NCBI RefSeq assembly: GCF_040639655.1
Contig: NZ_JBFAAI010000002.1
Span: forward strand, 538,168-602,167
DNA length: 64,000 nt
Reading direction: 5' to 3'
Source of the DNA: Actinoplanes sp040639655
GTDB taxonomy: Bacteria > Actinomycetota > Actinomycetes > Mycobacteriales > Micromonosporaceae
Part shown: one piece after another, positions 41,801 to 49,967 of the stretch
Layout: each line of letters begins with the position of its first letter
Position numbering within the stretch: position 1 is the first letter of the stretch
The notes under the pieces: model-generated
What the model saw: only the letters and a program-made list of their open reading frames with translations
Told to the model about the DNA's origin: nothing
The model's database searches: none
Made by a program: the position numbers and the translations under genes

Positions 41801-43692
41801 GAACCGATGTCACGTCGCTGGCGCCGTCCTTCACCCTGGCGCGGGGAAGCACCATCACCCCGGCCACGCCTCAGGACTTCACGAAGCCGGTGACCTACAC
41901 GGTGACGGCGCCCGGCGGGGCGTCCCGGCAGTGGACCGTCCAGGCGCTGGTCATGAAGTCGCCGATCCTCCCGGGACTGAACGCCGACCCGAACATCTCG
42001 GTGTTCGGCGACACGTTCTGGATCCACGCGACCACCGACGGGTTCGCCGGCTGGTCGGGCACCCAGTTCAAGGCGTGGTCGTCGAAGGACCTCGTCAACT
42101 GGACCGACCACGGGGTGATCCTGGACCTCGGGCCGGACGTGAGCTGGGCCGACAACAGCGCGTGGGCACCGGCGATCGCGTCTCGTGGCGGCAAGTATTA
42201 CTTCTACTTCTCCGGGGGCCTGGCCAGCGGCAACACGGCCAAGCACCTGGGTGTGGCGGTGGCCGACTCGCCGACCGGGCCGTTCACCGACGCGCTCGGC
42301 AAGCCGCTCGTCGCGGGCGGCACCTACGCCGGTCAGATGATCGACCCGGCGGTGTTCACCGACGACGACGGGAAGTCGTATCTGTACTGGGGCAACGGCA
42401 ACTCGTACCAGGTCCCGCTGAACGACGACATGGTGTCGTTCGACCCCGCGCTGGTGAAGACGTACAGGCCCGCGAACTACAACGAGGGCAGCTTCGTCAT
42501 CAAGCGGAACGGCGTCTACTACTTCATGTGGTCGGAGAACGACACCCGCAGCGCCGACTACCGGGTGGCGTACGCGACCGGCTCGTCCCCGCTCGGGCCG
42601 TGGAGCGACCGGGCCGGCGTGATCCTGTCGAAGGACACGTCGCTGGGCATCCTCGGCACCGGCCACCACTCGGTGGTCCAGGTCCCCGGCTCCGACGACT
42701 GGTACACCGCCTATCACCGGTTCGCGATCCCGGGCGGCGACGGCACGCACCGCGAGACCACGATCGACCGCCTCGAGTTCGCCGCCGACGGGGCGATCGA
42801 GCCGGTCGTGCCGACGCTGGAGAGCATCGCGCCGGTGACGGTCGCCGGTGCCGGGCCGGACACCGGCGGGCCCGAGGGCAGCGCCATCGCCCTGGCCGGG
42901 AGGGTCTCCAACGACGCGAACCGGCCGGCCTGGACGGTGGACGGCACCGGCTGTTCCTTCGCCGACCCGCACGCTGCCGCGACCACGCTGACCTGTGCCG
43001 ACAACGGCTCCTACCGGGTCACGCTGACCGCCGGGAGCAGCAGCGACGCGGCGACGGTCACGGTGATCAACGCCGCTCCGGTGGTCACGGTTCCGGGCGG
43101 GCGCCCGGCTCCGGACGCTCCGGTCGCGGTCGGCACCGAGGTGGTCCGCAAGGTCACGGTCCGCGACGCGGGCGCCGACATCCTCGGCTGTACGGCCACG
43201 TGGGGTGACGGGTCGGCGTCGGCCGGGACGATCGCCGGCGGCGTGTGCACGGTGAAGCACAGGTACACGACCGCGGGTCTCCACCGGCCGTCGGTCACGG
43301 TCCGCGACGACGACGGGGCCTCGGTCGCCGGGGTGCTGCCGTTCACGGCCGTCCACCAGCCGAAGGCGGGTCACGTGACGGGCAGCGGCTGGAGCCGGAC
43401 GACGGACTTCGCGTTCACGGCCCGCTCCGGCAAGGGCATCGGGAAGGCGTGGATCAGCACGCCGAAGGGTGTCGTCGAGTCGGCGGACCTGACGCCGCTG
43501 CTGGTCCGCGGGCCGGTGGCGTCGCTGCTCGGCAGCGCGACGATCGACGGCGTGTCCGGTTACCGGGTGCTGATCACGGTTGTCGACGGCCGGAAGGACC
43601 TCATCTCGATCAGGGTCTGGCAGGCCCGTACCGGAAAGGTCGTCCATGAGGTGACCGACACCGACCTGGACGGCGGCGGCATCGTCGTCTGA
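38809..43692 (+). CDS. Secreted multidomain glycosidase with two GH43 catalytic domains
   Basis: A 1627-residue exported enzyme. Signal peptide 1-36; LamG-like domain about 38-245; two bacterial Ig-like modules 252-425; first GH43 propeller about 428-748; second LamG 753-965; a short beta module 970-1045; second GH43 about 1051-1335; PKD-like modules and a Gly-rich tail to 1627. The three GH43 acids can be placed in both propellers: GLRDPFII, VIDSTVI and GEGPLV in the first; LNADPNI, MIDPAVF and YNEGSFV in the second. The first propeller resembles the GH43-AbfB enzyme at 62473. Likely substrates are arabinan or galactan side chains of plant arabinogalactan (inference from the GH30 neighbour). 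RBS AGGGAGA precedes the ATG. Confidence 0.9.
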   Translation: MQMSRRFGRRSRFVLAPLTTLAVMTGVLAAPTTAAAAGGLVLWYKLDEVGGSVATDSSGHGRDGVVAGTAGWSGTQGLELNGSDTYIKAPDDLLRTLDSISVSFDVKIDPAQATPYFLYGFGNTDTTTGYGNGYLFATGNAYRNAISLVNWTGEQSTRPADGHNLARGAWKTVTYTQTGTTGTLYEDGVAVATNTSISVLPSAIGGGTTTANYFGKSAYSGDRLLKGRLRDVRVYDRALNPAEVETLAAPANAESVAADAAALDLGDTSGLTADLHLPATAAYGSKVTWSSSDGDVITDAGRILRPAAGEPDAHATLTATLRRGASQDTKTFPVTVKAALDDPAGAEAAAKALKIDNLDDVRGNLTLPATATWVSSDPATISATGEVHRPAHGQPSESVTLTATVTYGTATATREFTATVPALPKPEPYEGYLFSYFTGEGYPDGEQVYNALSNGNNALSWREINNGNPVLTSTLGTEGLRDPFIIRSPEGDKFYQIATDLKIHGNGDWDASQRTGSKSIMVWESTDLVNWTDQRLVKVSPGTAGNTWAPEAFYSRELGAYVVFWASKLYAANDPDHTGNTYNKMMYATTRDFHTFSEPRVWKDPGYSVIDSTVIEHDGVYHRITKDERNNSSTSPCSKFLIQEKSADLLSTDWDFEGECIGQGALSQGEGPLVFKSNTPDSQGNDKWYLYIDEYGGRGYVPFSTTDLNSGKWTPEPTYTMPSRPRHGTILPVTKAEYDRISAKYEEPPTPSIGLRLRYQFDETSGTVARDTSGNDFNGTYVRTPAWGTGVQDGSFKMSGGTSSPYVTIPNGVLKGASAVTVSVWAKWTASTVNQWIYGLGPDSNKYLFTGPRNGSNVLFSAITTGSWQAESQLSHSAALPAGSWQHLAVTIDGSNAAMYLNGTKVAGATGVTVKPSDLYDASKNYSGYVGRSLYAADPYYAGEVDDFRIYDTALSAAEILELAGRTTSIGGVSLPELKAEALIDDATSTVKLPVRPGTDVTSLAPSFTLARGSTITPATPQDFTKPVTYTVTAPGGASRQWTVQALVMKSPILPGLNADPNISVFGDTFWIHATTDGFAGWSGTQFKAWSSKDLVNWTDHGVILDLGPDVSWADNSAWAPAIASRGGKYYFYFSGGLASGNTAKHLGVAVADSPTGPFTDALGKPLVAGGTYAGQMIDPAVFTDDDGKSYLYWGNGNSYQVPLNDDMVSFDPALVKTYRPANYNEGSFVIKRNGVYYFMWSENDTRSADYRVAYATGSSPLGPWSDRAGVILSKDTSLGILGTGHHSVVQVPGSDDWYTAYHRFAIPGGDGTHRETTIDRLEFAADGAIEPVVPTLESIAPVTVAGAGPDTGGPEGSAIALAGRVSNDANRPAWTVDGTGCSFADPHAAATTLTCADNGSYRVTLTAGSSSDAATVTVINAAPVVTVPGGRPAPDAPVAVGTEVVRKVTVRDAGADILGCTATWGDGSASAGTIAGGVCTVKHRYTTAGLHRPSVTVRDDDGASVAGVLPFTAVHQPKAGHVTGSGWSRTTDFAFTARSGKGIGKAWISTPKGVVESADLTPLLVRGPVASLLGSATIDGVSGYRVLITVVDGRKDLISIRVWQARTGKVVHEVTDTDLDGGGIVV

Positions 43693-43751
43693 CGCGGTGG
43701 GAGCGGGCCGGGTGCATCCCGGCCCGCTCCGATTGACATCCACATCGCCAA

Positions 43752-43767
43752 ATGTTTACGTAAACAT
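43752..43767. promoter_or_regulatory. Perfect 16-bp palindrome before the GH30 gene
   Basis: ATGTTTACGTAAACAT is fully palindromic and lies 145 bp before the GH30 start. It is LacI-operator-like but differs from the AGCGCT type at the GH43 genes, suggesting a second regulator. Confidence 0.75.
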
Positions 43768-43775
43768 CCCACCCC

Positions 43776-43889
43776 GCCAGAACCCAGCGCTGTATCAGCG
43801 ACCTGGAACAGCGCTGGCTTCTGGCCACCGCCCCTCGGCCAGAAAGCAGAGCTGTATCAGCCACCACGAAACAGCGCTGGCTTCTGGCC
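43776..43889 (+). repeat. Two tandem stem-loops in the GH30 leader
   Basis: The first (43777-43825) pairs CCAGAACCCAGCGCTGT with ACAGCGCTGGCTTCTGG at 16 of 17 positions. The second (43839-43888) repeats the same design with a more degenerate left arm and an identical right arm. Loops contain ATCAGC. They stand one after the other between the palindrome and the ribosome-binding site, so the transcript of this gene would start with a double hairpin. Confidence 0.85.
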
Positions 43890-43912
43890 GGACCTCTCGA
43901 GCAGGGACTGCG

Positions 43913-46900
43913 ATGAAGATTCGAGCGCTCCTCGCGGCCACAGCGCTGGCTGCCTCGGCCCTTGCCGCACCGGCGGCCGCCACCGCCGCCGCTGCCACCA
44001 CCACGATTACGATCGACCCGAGTTACCGCGGACCGGAGTGGGAAGGCTGGGGCACCAGCCTCGCCTGGCTCGCGCACGCCACCGGCAACTACCCCGACGA
44101 GATCCGCAACCGGCTCGCCGACCTGCTCTACGGCGCCGACGGGCTCAACCTCAACATCGCCCGCTACAACATCGGCGGCGGCAACGCGCCGACCGTGCAG
44201 CCCTATCTGCGGCCCGGCGGCGACGCGCCGGGCTGGTGGAAGGCGCCGGCCACGTACACGCCTGCGGACAAGGACTGGTGGAACCCGGACGACCCGGAGC
44301 ACTGGGACTGGAACGCCGACCCGAACCAGCGCTGGTGGCTGGACCGGATCAAGGCCGACGTCGACCACTGGGAGACGTTCAGCAACTCGCCGCCCTGGTT
44401 CCAGACCGTCAGCGGGTACGTCAGCGGCGGTTTCGACCCGAACACCGACCAGATCCGCACCGACACTCTCGACGACTTCGCCACCTACCTGCTGCGCGTC
44501 ACCGAGCATCTGGAACGCACGCACGGGATCACGGTCGACACCATCGAGCCGCTCAACGAGCCGAACACGAACTACTGGCGTACCACCCTGGGGCCGGACG
44601 GCCGGCCGACCGGGGGCCGGCAGGAGGGCGCCCACGCCGGACCCGAGCTGCAGGCCGCGGTGATCGAGGCGCTGCGCCGGGCCGCCCCCGACCGGGCGAT
44701 CGCGGCGCCCGACGAGACGAACCCGGGCACGCTCGTCACCAACTGGTACGGCTACACGCCCGCCGCCCGGGACGCCGTCGACCGGATCAACGTGCACACC
44801 TACGGCACCGGCCGCCGGACCAGCGTCCGCGACATCGCCAAGGCCGAGCAGAAGCCGCTCTGGATGAGCGAGGTCGAGGGCAGCTGGGGCAAGGACTTCA
44901 CCAGCATGGACTCGGGCCTGGGAATGGCCCAGCGGATCATCGACGACCTGCGTGAGCTGGAGCCGTCGGCCTGGGTGCTGTGGCAGCCGGTCGAGGACGC
45001 GAAGAACATGGTCGCCGAGGGCAACCTGCAGTGGGGCGCCATCCACGTCCCGTTCGACTGCACGGCCACCGACACCCTGGCCACCTGCCCGATCCGGACG
45101 AACACCAAGTTCGACACGATCCGGAACTTCACCCACTACATCAAGCCCGGCGACCACATGGTCAAGGTGGACGGCACACGCAGCGTCGCCGCCGTCTCCG
45201 GCACCGGCCTGACCGTCGTGCACTCCAACCCGGCCGCGGCCGGGGAAGCCGTCACCCTCGACCTGTCACGGTTCTCCATCGGCCGGAACGCGACCGTCAC
45301 CCCGGTCGTCACCAGCGCGGACGGCAAGCTGGTCCGCGGCACACCGGTACGGGTCAGCGGCGGCCGGGCCACCCTCACCGTGCCCGCCCAGTCGGTCACG
45401 ACGTTCCTGGTCAGCCGGGTCGCCGACCCCGGCGCGACCCACCTGCGGGCCGACCGCACGTACCGGCTCCACGGTGTCGCAAGCGGATGGTCGCTCACCC
45501 CGTCCGGTGAGGACATCGTCATCCGTACCGACTCGGCCACCGCGGCCGACCAGCTGTGGACCGTGCAGCCGGCAGCCGGCGACCGTTACCAGGTGATCAA
45601 CGCGGGCACCGGACAGCGGCTGGCCGTCCGGGACGGGCGGACCGTCGCCGAGACCGCCGGAGCCGTCGACGACGGGGCGCTGTGGCGGTTCTCCACCACC
45701 GGGGACGGCACGTACACGCTGATCAGCGTGGGGGCGCGGCGGCTGCTCGACGTCAACGGGGAGGCCACCGCCGACGGTTCCCCGGTCGGCACGTACCTGC
45801 CCACGTCGGCCGCGAACCAGCGGTGGGCGCTGCGGGACGAGACGGTCGGCCGTACCAGGATCGCCCTGGCCCACACCGTGCCCGGCCTCGCGCCCGCCCT
45901 CCCGGCGACGGTGACCACCGTCCTGCCCAGCGGTGAGAACCGCGCCCTGCCGGTGACCTGGACCCTCCCGGCGGCGTCGAGATGGCGCAAGCCCGGCACC
46001 GTCCTGGTCAAGGGCACCGCCACCGACGCGCTCGGCAGGAAGGTCGCGGCGACCGCCAAGGTGACCGTCGACGTCTTCACCTCGACGGCCCCGGCCCGCG
46101 CCAAGGCCTACGCCGGCGGACCGGCATCACTGCCGGCGACGGTGACCGCCACCGGCCGCCACGGCGGGACCGCGACCGTCCCGGTGACCTGGGCGAGCGC
46201 GTCGTTCCCGGCCGCCGGCACCACCACGGTGACCGGAACCGCCACCGTGGTGCCCGGACAGACCCTGCCCGCCACGGTCCGGGTGCAGGTCACCCAACCG
46301 TCCGAAGGTCTCGTCGACGGGGTCGCGGTGACCGCGTCGTTCACCGAGGGCGGCTACTCGACGGCCGGCCTCACCAACGGCAACCTCACCGACAAGGCGT
46401 GGTCCAACTGGAAACCGTCCGGCCGCAACCCGGTCGAGGCGCTCACCGCCACCCTGCCGGCCGGCGCGTCAGCGAGCCGGGCCGTGCTGCACTTCTACCC
46501 CGACAACTCGTCCGGCGGCGGCATCGCCGCGAGTGTCCGGGCCGGCACGCCTTCGGCGTCCGGCTGCCAGGTCACCGGGTCACCGGTCGCGGTCACCTCA
46601 CCGGTCGCCGACATCCCGCTCCCCGCGGGCGCGAGCCAGGTCTGCCTCCAGCTCACCCCTGCGCCGGACGGCTATCTGACCGTCGCCGAGCTTCAGGTGT
46701 ACGCGAAGGCACCCGGTCGTGGCACCGACGCGTCGATCACGTCGATCCTGGTCGAGGGGGTGCCGATCAGGTCGTTCGACCCGGCGGTCGCGTCCTGGCG
46801 GGTCGCCGTCGACGACCCGTCCTGTGCCCGGGTGACGGCCGTGACCACCGACCCGTACGCCACGATCGAGGTGACCGGTTCCGGCCGTACCCGGACCGTG

Positions 46901-46966
46901 GCCGCCACCAGCGAGGACGGCACCGCCCGGGAGTCCTATGAGGTCACGCTGACCCGCAAACGCTGA
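43913..46966 (+). CDS. Secreted GH30 glycosidase, probable endo-beta-1,6-galactanase, with lectin and Ig-like modules
   Basis: A 1017-residue exported enzyme. Signal peptide 1-28; GH30 (beta/alpha)8 plus side beta domain about 30-500. The acid/base is Glu216 (EPLNEPNTNYW) and the nucleophile Glu320 (LWMSEVEGSWG). NIGGGNAP and WWKAP segments fit the GH30_5 galactanase group. A ricin-type trefoil follows (about 505-640), two Ig-like Big_4 modules (645-795), an F5/8-like module (about 800-930) and a cadherin-like beta domain to the end. It would cut beta-1,6-galactan side chains of arabinogalactan proteins. The ATG at 43913 opens the signal peptide; the leader has a palindrome and two hairpins. 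Confidence 0.88.
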   Translation: MKIRALLAATALAASALAAPAAATAAAATTTITIDPSYRGPEWEGWGTSLAWLAHATGNYPDEIRNRLADLLYGADGLNLNIARYNIGGGNAPTVQPYLRPGGDAPGWWKAPATYTPADKDWWNPDDPEHWDWNADPNQRWWLDRIKADVDHWETFSNSPPWFQTVSGYVSGGFDPNTDQIRTDTLDDFATYLLRVTEHLERTHGITVDTIEPLNEPNTNYWRTTLGPDGRPTGGRQEGAHAGPELQAAVIEALRRAAPDRAIAAPDETNPGTLVTNWYGYTPAARDAVDRINVHTYGTGRRTSVRDIAKAEQKPLWMSEVEGSWGKDFTSMDSGLGMAQRIIDDLRELEPSAWVLWQPVEDAKNMVAEGNLQWGAIHVPFDCTATDTLATCPIRTNTKFDTIRNFTHYIKPGDHMVKVDGTRSVAAVSGTGLTVVHSNPAAAGEAVTLDLSRFSIGRNATVTPVVTSADGKLVRGTPVRVSGGRATLTVPAQSVTTFLVSRVADPGATHLRADRTYRLHGVASGWSLTPSGEDIVIRTDSATAADQLWTVQPAAGDRYQVINAGTGQRLAVRDGRTVAETAGAVDDGALWRFSTTGDGTYTLISVGARRLLDVNGEATADGSPVGTYLPTSAANQRWALRDETVGRTRIALAHTVPGLAPALPATVTTVLPSGENRALPVTWTLPAASRWRKPGTVLVKGTATDALGRKVAATAKVTVDVFTSTAPARAKAYAGGPASLPATVTATGRHGGTATVPVTWASASFPAAGTTTVTGTATVVPGQTLPATVRVQVTQPSEGLVDGVAVTASFTEGGYSTAGLTNGNLTDKAWSNWKPSGRNPVEALTATLPAGASASRAVLHFYPDNSSGGGIAASVRAGTPSASGCQVTGSPVAVTSPVADIPLPAGASQVCLQLTPAPDGYLTVAELQVYAKAPGRGTDASITSILVEGVPIRSFDPAVASWRVAVDDPSCARVTAVTTDPYATIEVTGSGRTRTVAATSEDGTARESYEVTLTRKR

Positions 46967-47028
46967 CTCGGGGCGGGCGCCGACTCGGGGACGGTGCCCG
47001 CACCCGGATACCTCTACGATCGTCCCCC

Positions 47029-48513
47029 ATGCCGGAGATCGCCCCCACCGCCGCGGAGGCCACCGCCGTGACCGTCTGGATGGTGGCGATGATCGTCGCC
47101 CCGCTCGGGCTGACCGCCGGATTGGCACTCCTGCATCGCAGCCGTGGCCCGGCCGCGGTGGCCGGAGTCCGGCGGCGGGCCGGTGGACTGTGGACCTTTG
47201 CCCTGATCGGCATCGGGATGGTGGCGCTCGGCGGTCAGGTCGAGTTCCTGCAGACCGGCGACAACGACGAGATCACACTGTTCGAGGTGCACGGCACCGG
47301 CTCGCCCGTCTACTGGCTGGCCTACTCGCTCGGCGCGGGACTGCTGGCCATCCTCACCCTGGCCCTCCTTCCCCGGCGGCACACCTTGCGGATCGTGCTC
47401 GGGGTGCCGGCCCTGGTCGCCGGCTCCCTGCTGATGGGCCTGCTGCTCATGCTCTACGCCCGGATCGACCAGCTCGACGCTCTGCACATGGCGCGCACCC
47501 TGCCCGCCGCGAAGCCCACCGGGGAACTCAGCGTGCCCGGGGACACCTGGATGGCCGGCGGTGGCTGGCTCCTCGGCTTCATCGGGACGTTCCTGCTGCT
47601 GCTGGTCGCCGCCCTGATCGTCGCCGATCGGTACGCCCTGCTGGTGACCGGCGCCGTCGCCGTCGCCGCGGCCTTGGCGGCGGTCCCGGCCACACCCGAC
47701 CTGAGCACGTTCTGGGTGATCCGGAACAACGCGGTCGAGCGGGTCGGCTACTCACCGTTCGAGATCGGCGGCCCGGCGCTGCTGTGGCCGGTGGCGCTGC
47801 TCCTGCCGGCCGCCCTGGTGTGCGCGATCCCGTTCCTGCCGCGATGGTGGCGTGGGGCTGCCACCATCGTCGTGGTGCTGACGCCCGGGTGGGTCGCGCT
47901 CGCCATCCAGCTCTCCTACGTGCACACCAATGCGGTGCTGCCGGCGATGATGCGGGCCGAGGGGGTCACGGTCAGCAAGGAGCGGGCCGTCTTCCTCACC
48001 TATCTGGTCCTGTTCATGGCGATCACGCTGCTCCCGGTGGCCGCCGTACGGCTGTGGCGAGCGGCCCGGCGCGGTACGCCCCTACCGTGGACCGTGCCGC
48101 CCACCGCTGTGCCGGTCACCGCGTCCGCCCCCGCGCCTCTTCCTCCGCCGCCCGCGTCGACCCCCGCGCCTCTTCCTCCGCCGCCCGTGCCCGGACCCGC
48201 GCCGGCCGGGCGCTCCCAGCGGCCGGGCAAGGTCGTGGAACGGCTCGGGCGGCCGTCCGTCCTCACCCGGGCGGCGGCCGTCGTGACGCTGGTGCTCGGT
48301 GCCGGGCTGCTCGGGGCCTTCGGCTGGCTGCTGTGGATCGGGATCACCGATGGCCCGCTCGCCGGCTATCTGTTCTTCGGCGCGGTGCCGTTCCTGTTCG
48401 GGATGCTCCTGGTGACGGCGGCGCCCAAGCTGTGGCGGGGCAGCGGTGCCGCCGCGGGCCGCGCCGCCGTCCTGGTGCTCCTGAACGTGGCCAAGGCGCA
48501 GCTCCAACGCTGA
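47029..48513 (+). CDS. Polytopic membrane protein (494 aa), hypothetical
   Basis: About nine to ten hydrophobic segments. A cytoplasmic or external linker near residues 365-405 consists of repeated ASTPAPLPPPP units. It is followed by two more segments and a short tail. No catalytic motif is recognised. It starts at an ATG at 47029, 62 bp after the GH30 gene on the same strand. Confidence 0.75.
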   Translation: MPEIAPTAAEATAVTVWMVAMIVAPLGLTAGLALLHRSRGPAAVAGVRRRAGGLWTFALIGIGMVALGGQVEFLQTGDNDEITLFEVHGTGSPVYWLAYSLGAGLLAILTLALLPRRHTLRIVLGVPALVAGSLLMGLLLMLYARIDQLDALHMARTLPAAKPTGELSVPGDTWMAGGGWLLGFIGTFLLLLVAALIVADRYALLVTGAVAVAAALAAVPATPDLSTFWVIRNNAVERVGYSPFEIGGPALLWPVALLLPAALVCAIPFLPRWWRGAATIVVVLTPGWVALAIQLSYVHTNAVLPAMMRAEGVTVSKERAVFLTYLVLFMAITLLPVAAVRLWRAARRGTPLPWTVPPTAVPVTASAPAPLPPPPASTPAPLPPPPVPGPAPAGRSQRPGKVVERLGRPSVLTRAAAVVTLVLGAGLLGAFGWLLWIGITDGPLAGYLFFGAVPFLFGMLLVTAAPKLWRGSGAAAGRAAVLVLLNVAKAQLQR

Positions 48514-48564
48514 CGGGTCAGCCCTCTTGCGGCGGGCCCCGCGCAGGGCGTCCGGGTGGGCGGG

Positions 48565-48921
48565 TCAGCTCAGGCAGAGGCAGAACGGGTGCCCGGCCGG
48601 GTCGAGGAAGACCCGGAACGTGGTACCCGGCTGCTCGGCGTGCTTGGTCGCCCCCAGCGCGAGCACCGCGGCCTCCGCCGTGTCGAGGTCGTCGACGACC
48701 ACGTCCAGGTGCATCTGCTGCGGCACGTCCTGGCCGGGCCAGACCGGCGGCCGGTAGCCTTCCACCTTCTGGAACGAGAGGCACTGCCCGTTGTCGGCAC
48801 GGAGGTCGATCCAGTCCTCGGAGGCGTCGACCTTCCAGTCGAGCATCTCGCTGTAGAACTTCGCGAGCACGGCCGGGTCGGGGCAGTCGAGAACGATGGT
48901 GGGGAAACGTGCGATAGCCAT
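48565..48921 (-). CDS. VOC-superfamily (glyoxalase-like) protein
   Basis: A 118-residue single-unit VOC protein: FPTIVLDCPDPAVLAKFYSEMLDWKV at the start, HLDVVVDDLDTAEAAVLALGA in the middle and FRVFLDPAGHPFCL at the end, giving the usual beta-alpha-beta-beta-beta repeats. Members include glyoxalases, dioxygenases and resistance proteins; no specific role can be given. Confidence 0.88.
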   Translation of the reverse strand: MAIARFPTIVLDCPDPAVLAKFYSEMLDWKVDASEDWIDLRADNGQCLSFQKVEGYRPPVWPGQDVPQQMHLDVVVDDLDTAEAAVLALGATKHAEQPGTTFRVFLDPAGHPFCLCLS

Positions 48922-48937
48922 ACCGCGATGCTAGGAA

Positions 48938-49774
48938 CTATTCCGGACGATCCGCGTCCGGTTCCGGAACCATTCTGCGCAGCTTCGGCATGCCGCCACC
49001 CGTCTGCGGTAGCGCCTCGGCCACGGATGCGGATTCCGGGTCGGGCTCGGGAAGGGTAACGAGCAGCGGCTCCGGAACGGGCACGGTCCCCGAGCCGGTC
49101 GGACGGATCAGGAGCAGGACGACGAGATCCCAGAGCACGTGCAGGACGATCGGGAGCAGCAGACTCCCCGACTCCAGGTAGAGGACGGTGAAGAGAGCGC
49201 CGAGGTATCCGACGGTGAACAGCGCCTGCCACTGCTGATAGGCGTGTGCCGCCACGAACAACACCCAGGCGGCGATCGCCGCCACGAACATCGGCAGGCC
49301 CAGCACCTCGGTCCCGACGGCCAGGAGCAGCCCGCGGTACAGGATCTCCTCGCCGGCCCCGAAGGCGACCGCCGCTCCCCCGGCCAGCCACCGCTCCCGC
49401 CCCGTGCGAGGCAGCATCGCCAGAGTCGTCGGCAGCAACTGCCCTCCGGCACGGGCCTTCCGGTAGAGAACCACCAGCATGAACACGACGAGCCCGCTGA
49501 AGAACCAGTCGGTGAAGCCGCCTCGCGGCCATGCCAGGCCGGTTCCGGCGAAGGTCAGCCGGGGATGCAGGGCGACGGCGGCGGCCGCCAGCCCGCCGAG
49601 CAGTACGAGGTTGACGATGCCGTTGCGGTAGAAGGCGGCCCGGCCGCCCGGCCGGCTCAGCAGCGCGACCAGGGCCTGCTCGCCACGCCGAAGCAGATAT
49701 CCTGTGTTCACCAGCAGGAAACCGTAGATGATCACGATCAGTGCATAGGAGTAGATCGTGGTGCGGTCCGCCAT
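48938..49774 (-). CDS. CPBP-family intramembrane metalloprotease
   Basis: A 278-residue membrane protein with about seven segments. The CPBP (Abi/Rce1-like) motifs are EEILYRG near residue 142, a His in FVAAHAYQQW near 175, and HVLWDL near 215. A Pro/Glu-rich soluble tail follows. Members process prenylated or peptide substrates, or act as bacteriocin immunity proteins. It sits 16 bp upstream of the VOC gene on the same strand. Confidence 0.87.
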   Translation of the reverse strand: MADRTTIYSYALIVIIYGFLLVNTGYLLRRGEQALVALLSRPGGRAAFYRNGIVNLVLLGGLAAAAVALHPRLTFAGTGLAWPRGGFTDWFFSGLVVFMLVVLYRKARAGGQLLPTTLAMLPRTGRERWLAGGAAVAFGAGEEILYRGLLLAVGTEVLGLPMFVAAIAAWVLFVAAHAYQQWQALFTVGYLGALFTVLYLESGSLLLPIVLHVLWDLVVLLLIRPTGSGTVPVPEPLLVTLPEPDPESASVAEALPQTGGGMPKLRRMVPEPDADRPE

Positions 49775-49936
49775 GAGGCACCATGATGATCTATGACGGC
49801 TCCGGCCTCAACGGCGGGGCGGGTCAGCAACCAGCCGGTTTACCTCCGCCCGAAGTCTGACCTGTCGCCGCTTATCACTCGTGACGGACCGATTTCAGCC
49901 GGTGGCCATCGACACCGACCTTCTTCTACGGTGATC

Positions 49937-49951
49937 CCAGTTCCGAACTGG
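49937..49951. promoter_or_regulatory. Palindrome just before the aminopeptidase gene
   Basis: CCAGTTCCGAACTGG is a perfect inverted repeat with a 1-bp centre. It ends where the GGACAGGAG ribosome-binding site begins, so it may be an operator or a start-proximal hairpin. Confidence 0.5.
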
Positions 49952-49967
49952 ACAGGAGAGACCGTAG

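Noticed and set aside
38851..43743. Very long open frames on the minus strand opposite the glycosidase genes
   Set aside because: They are antisense shadows produced by GC-rich codon bias. They lack protein motifs, and the plus strand encodes recognisable GH43 and GH30 domains.
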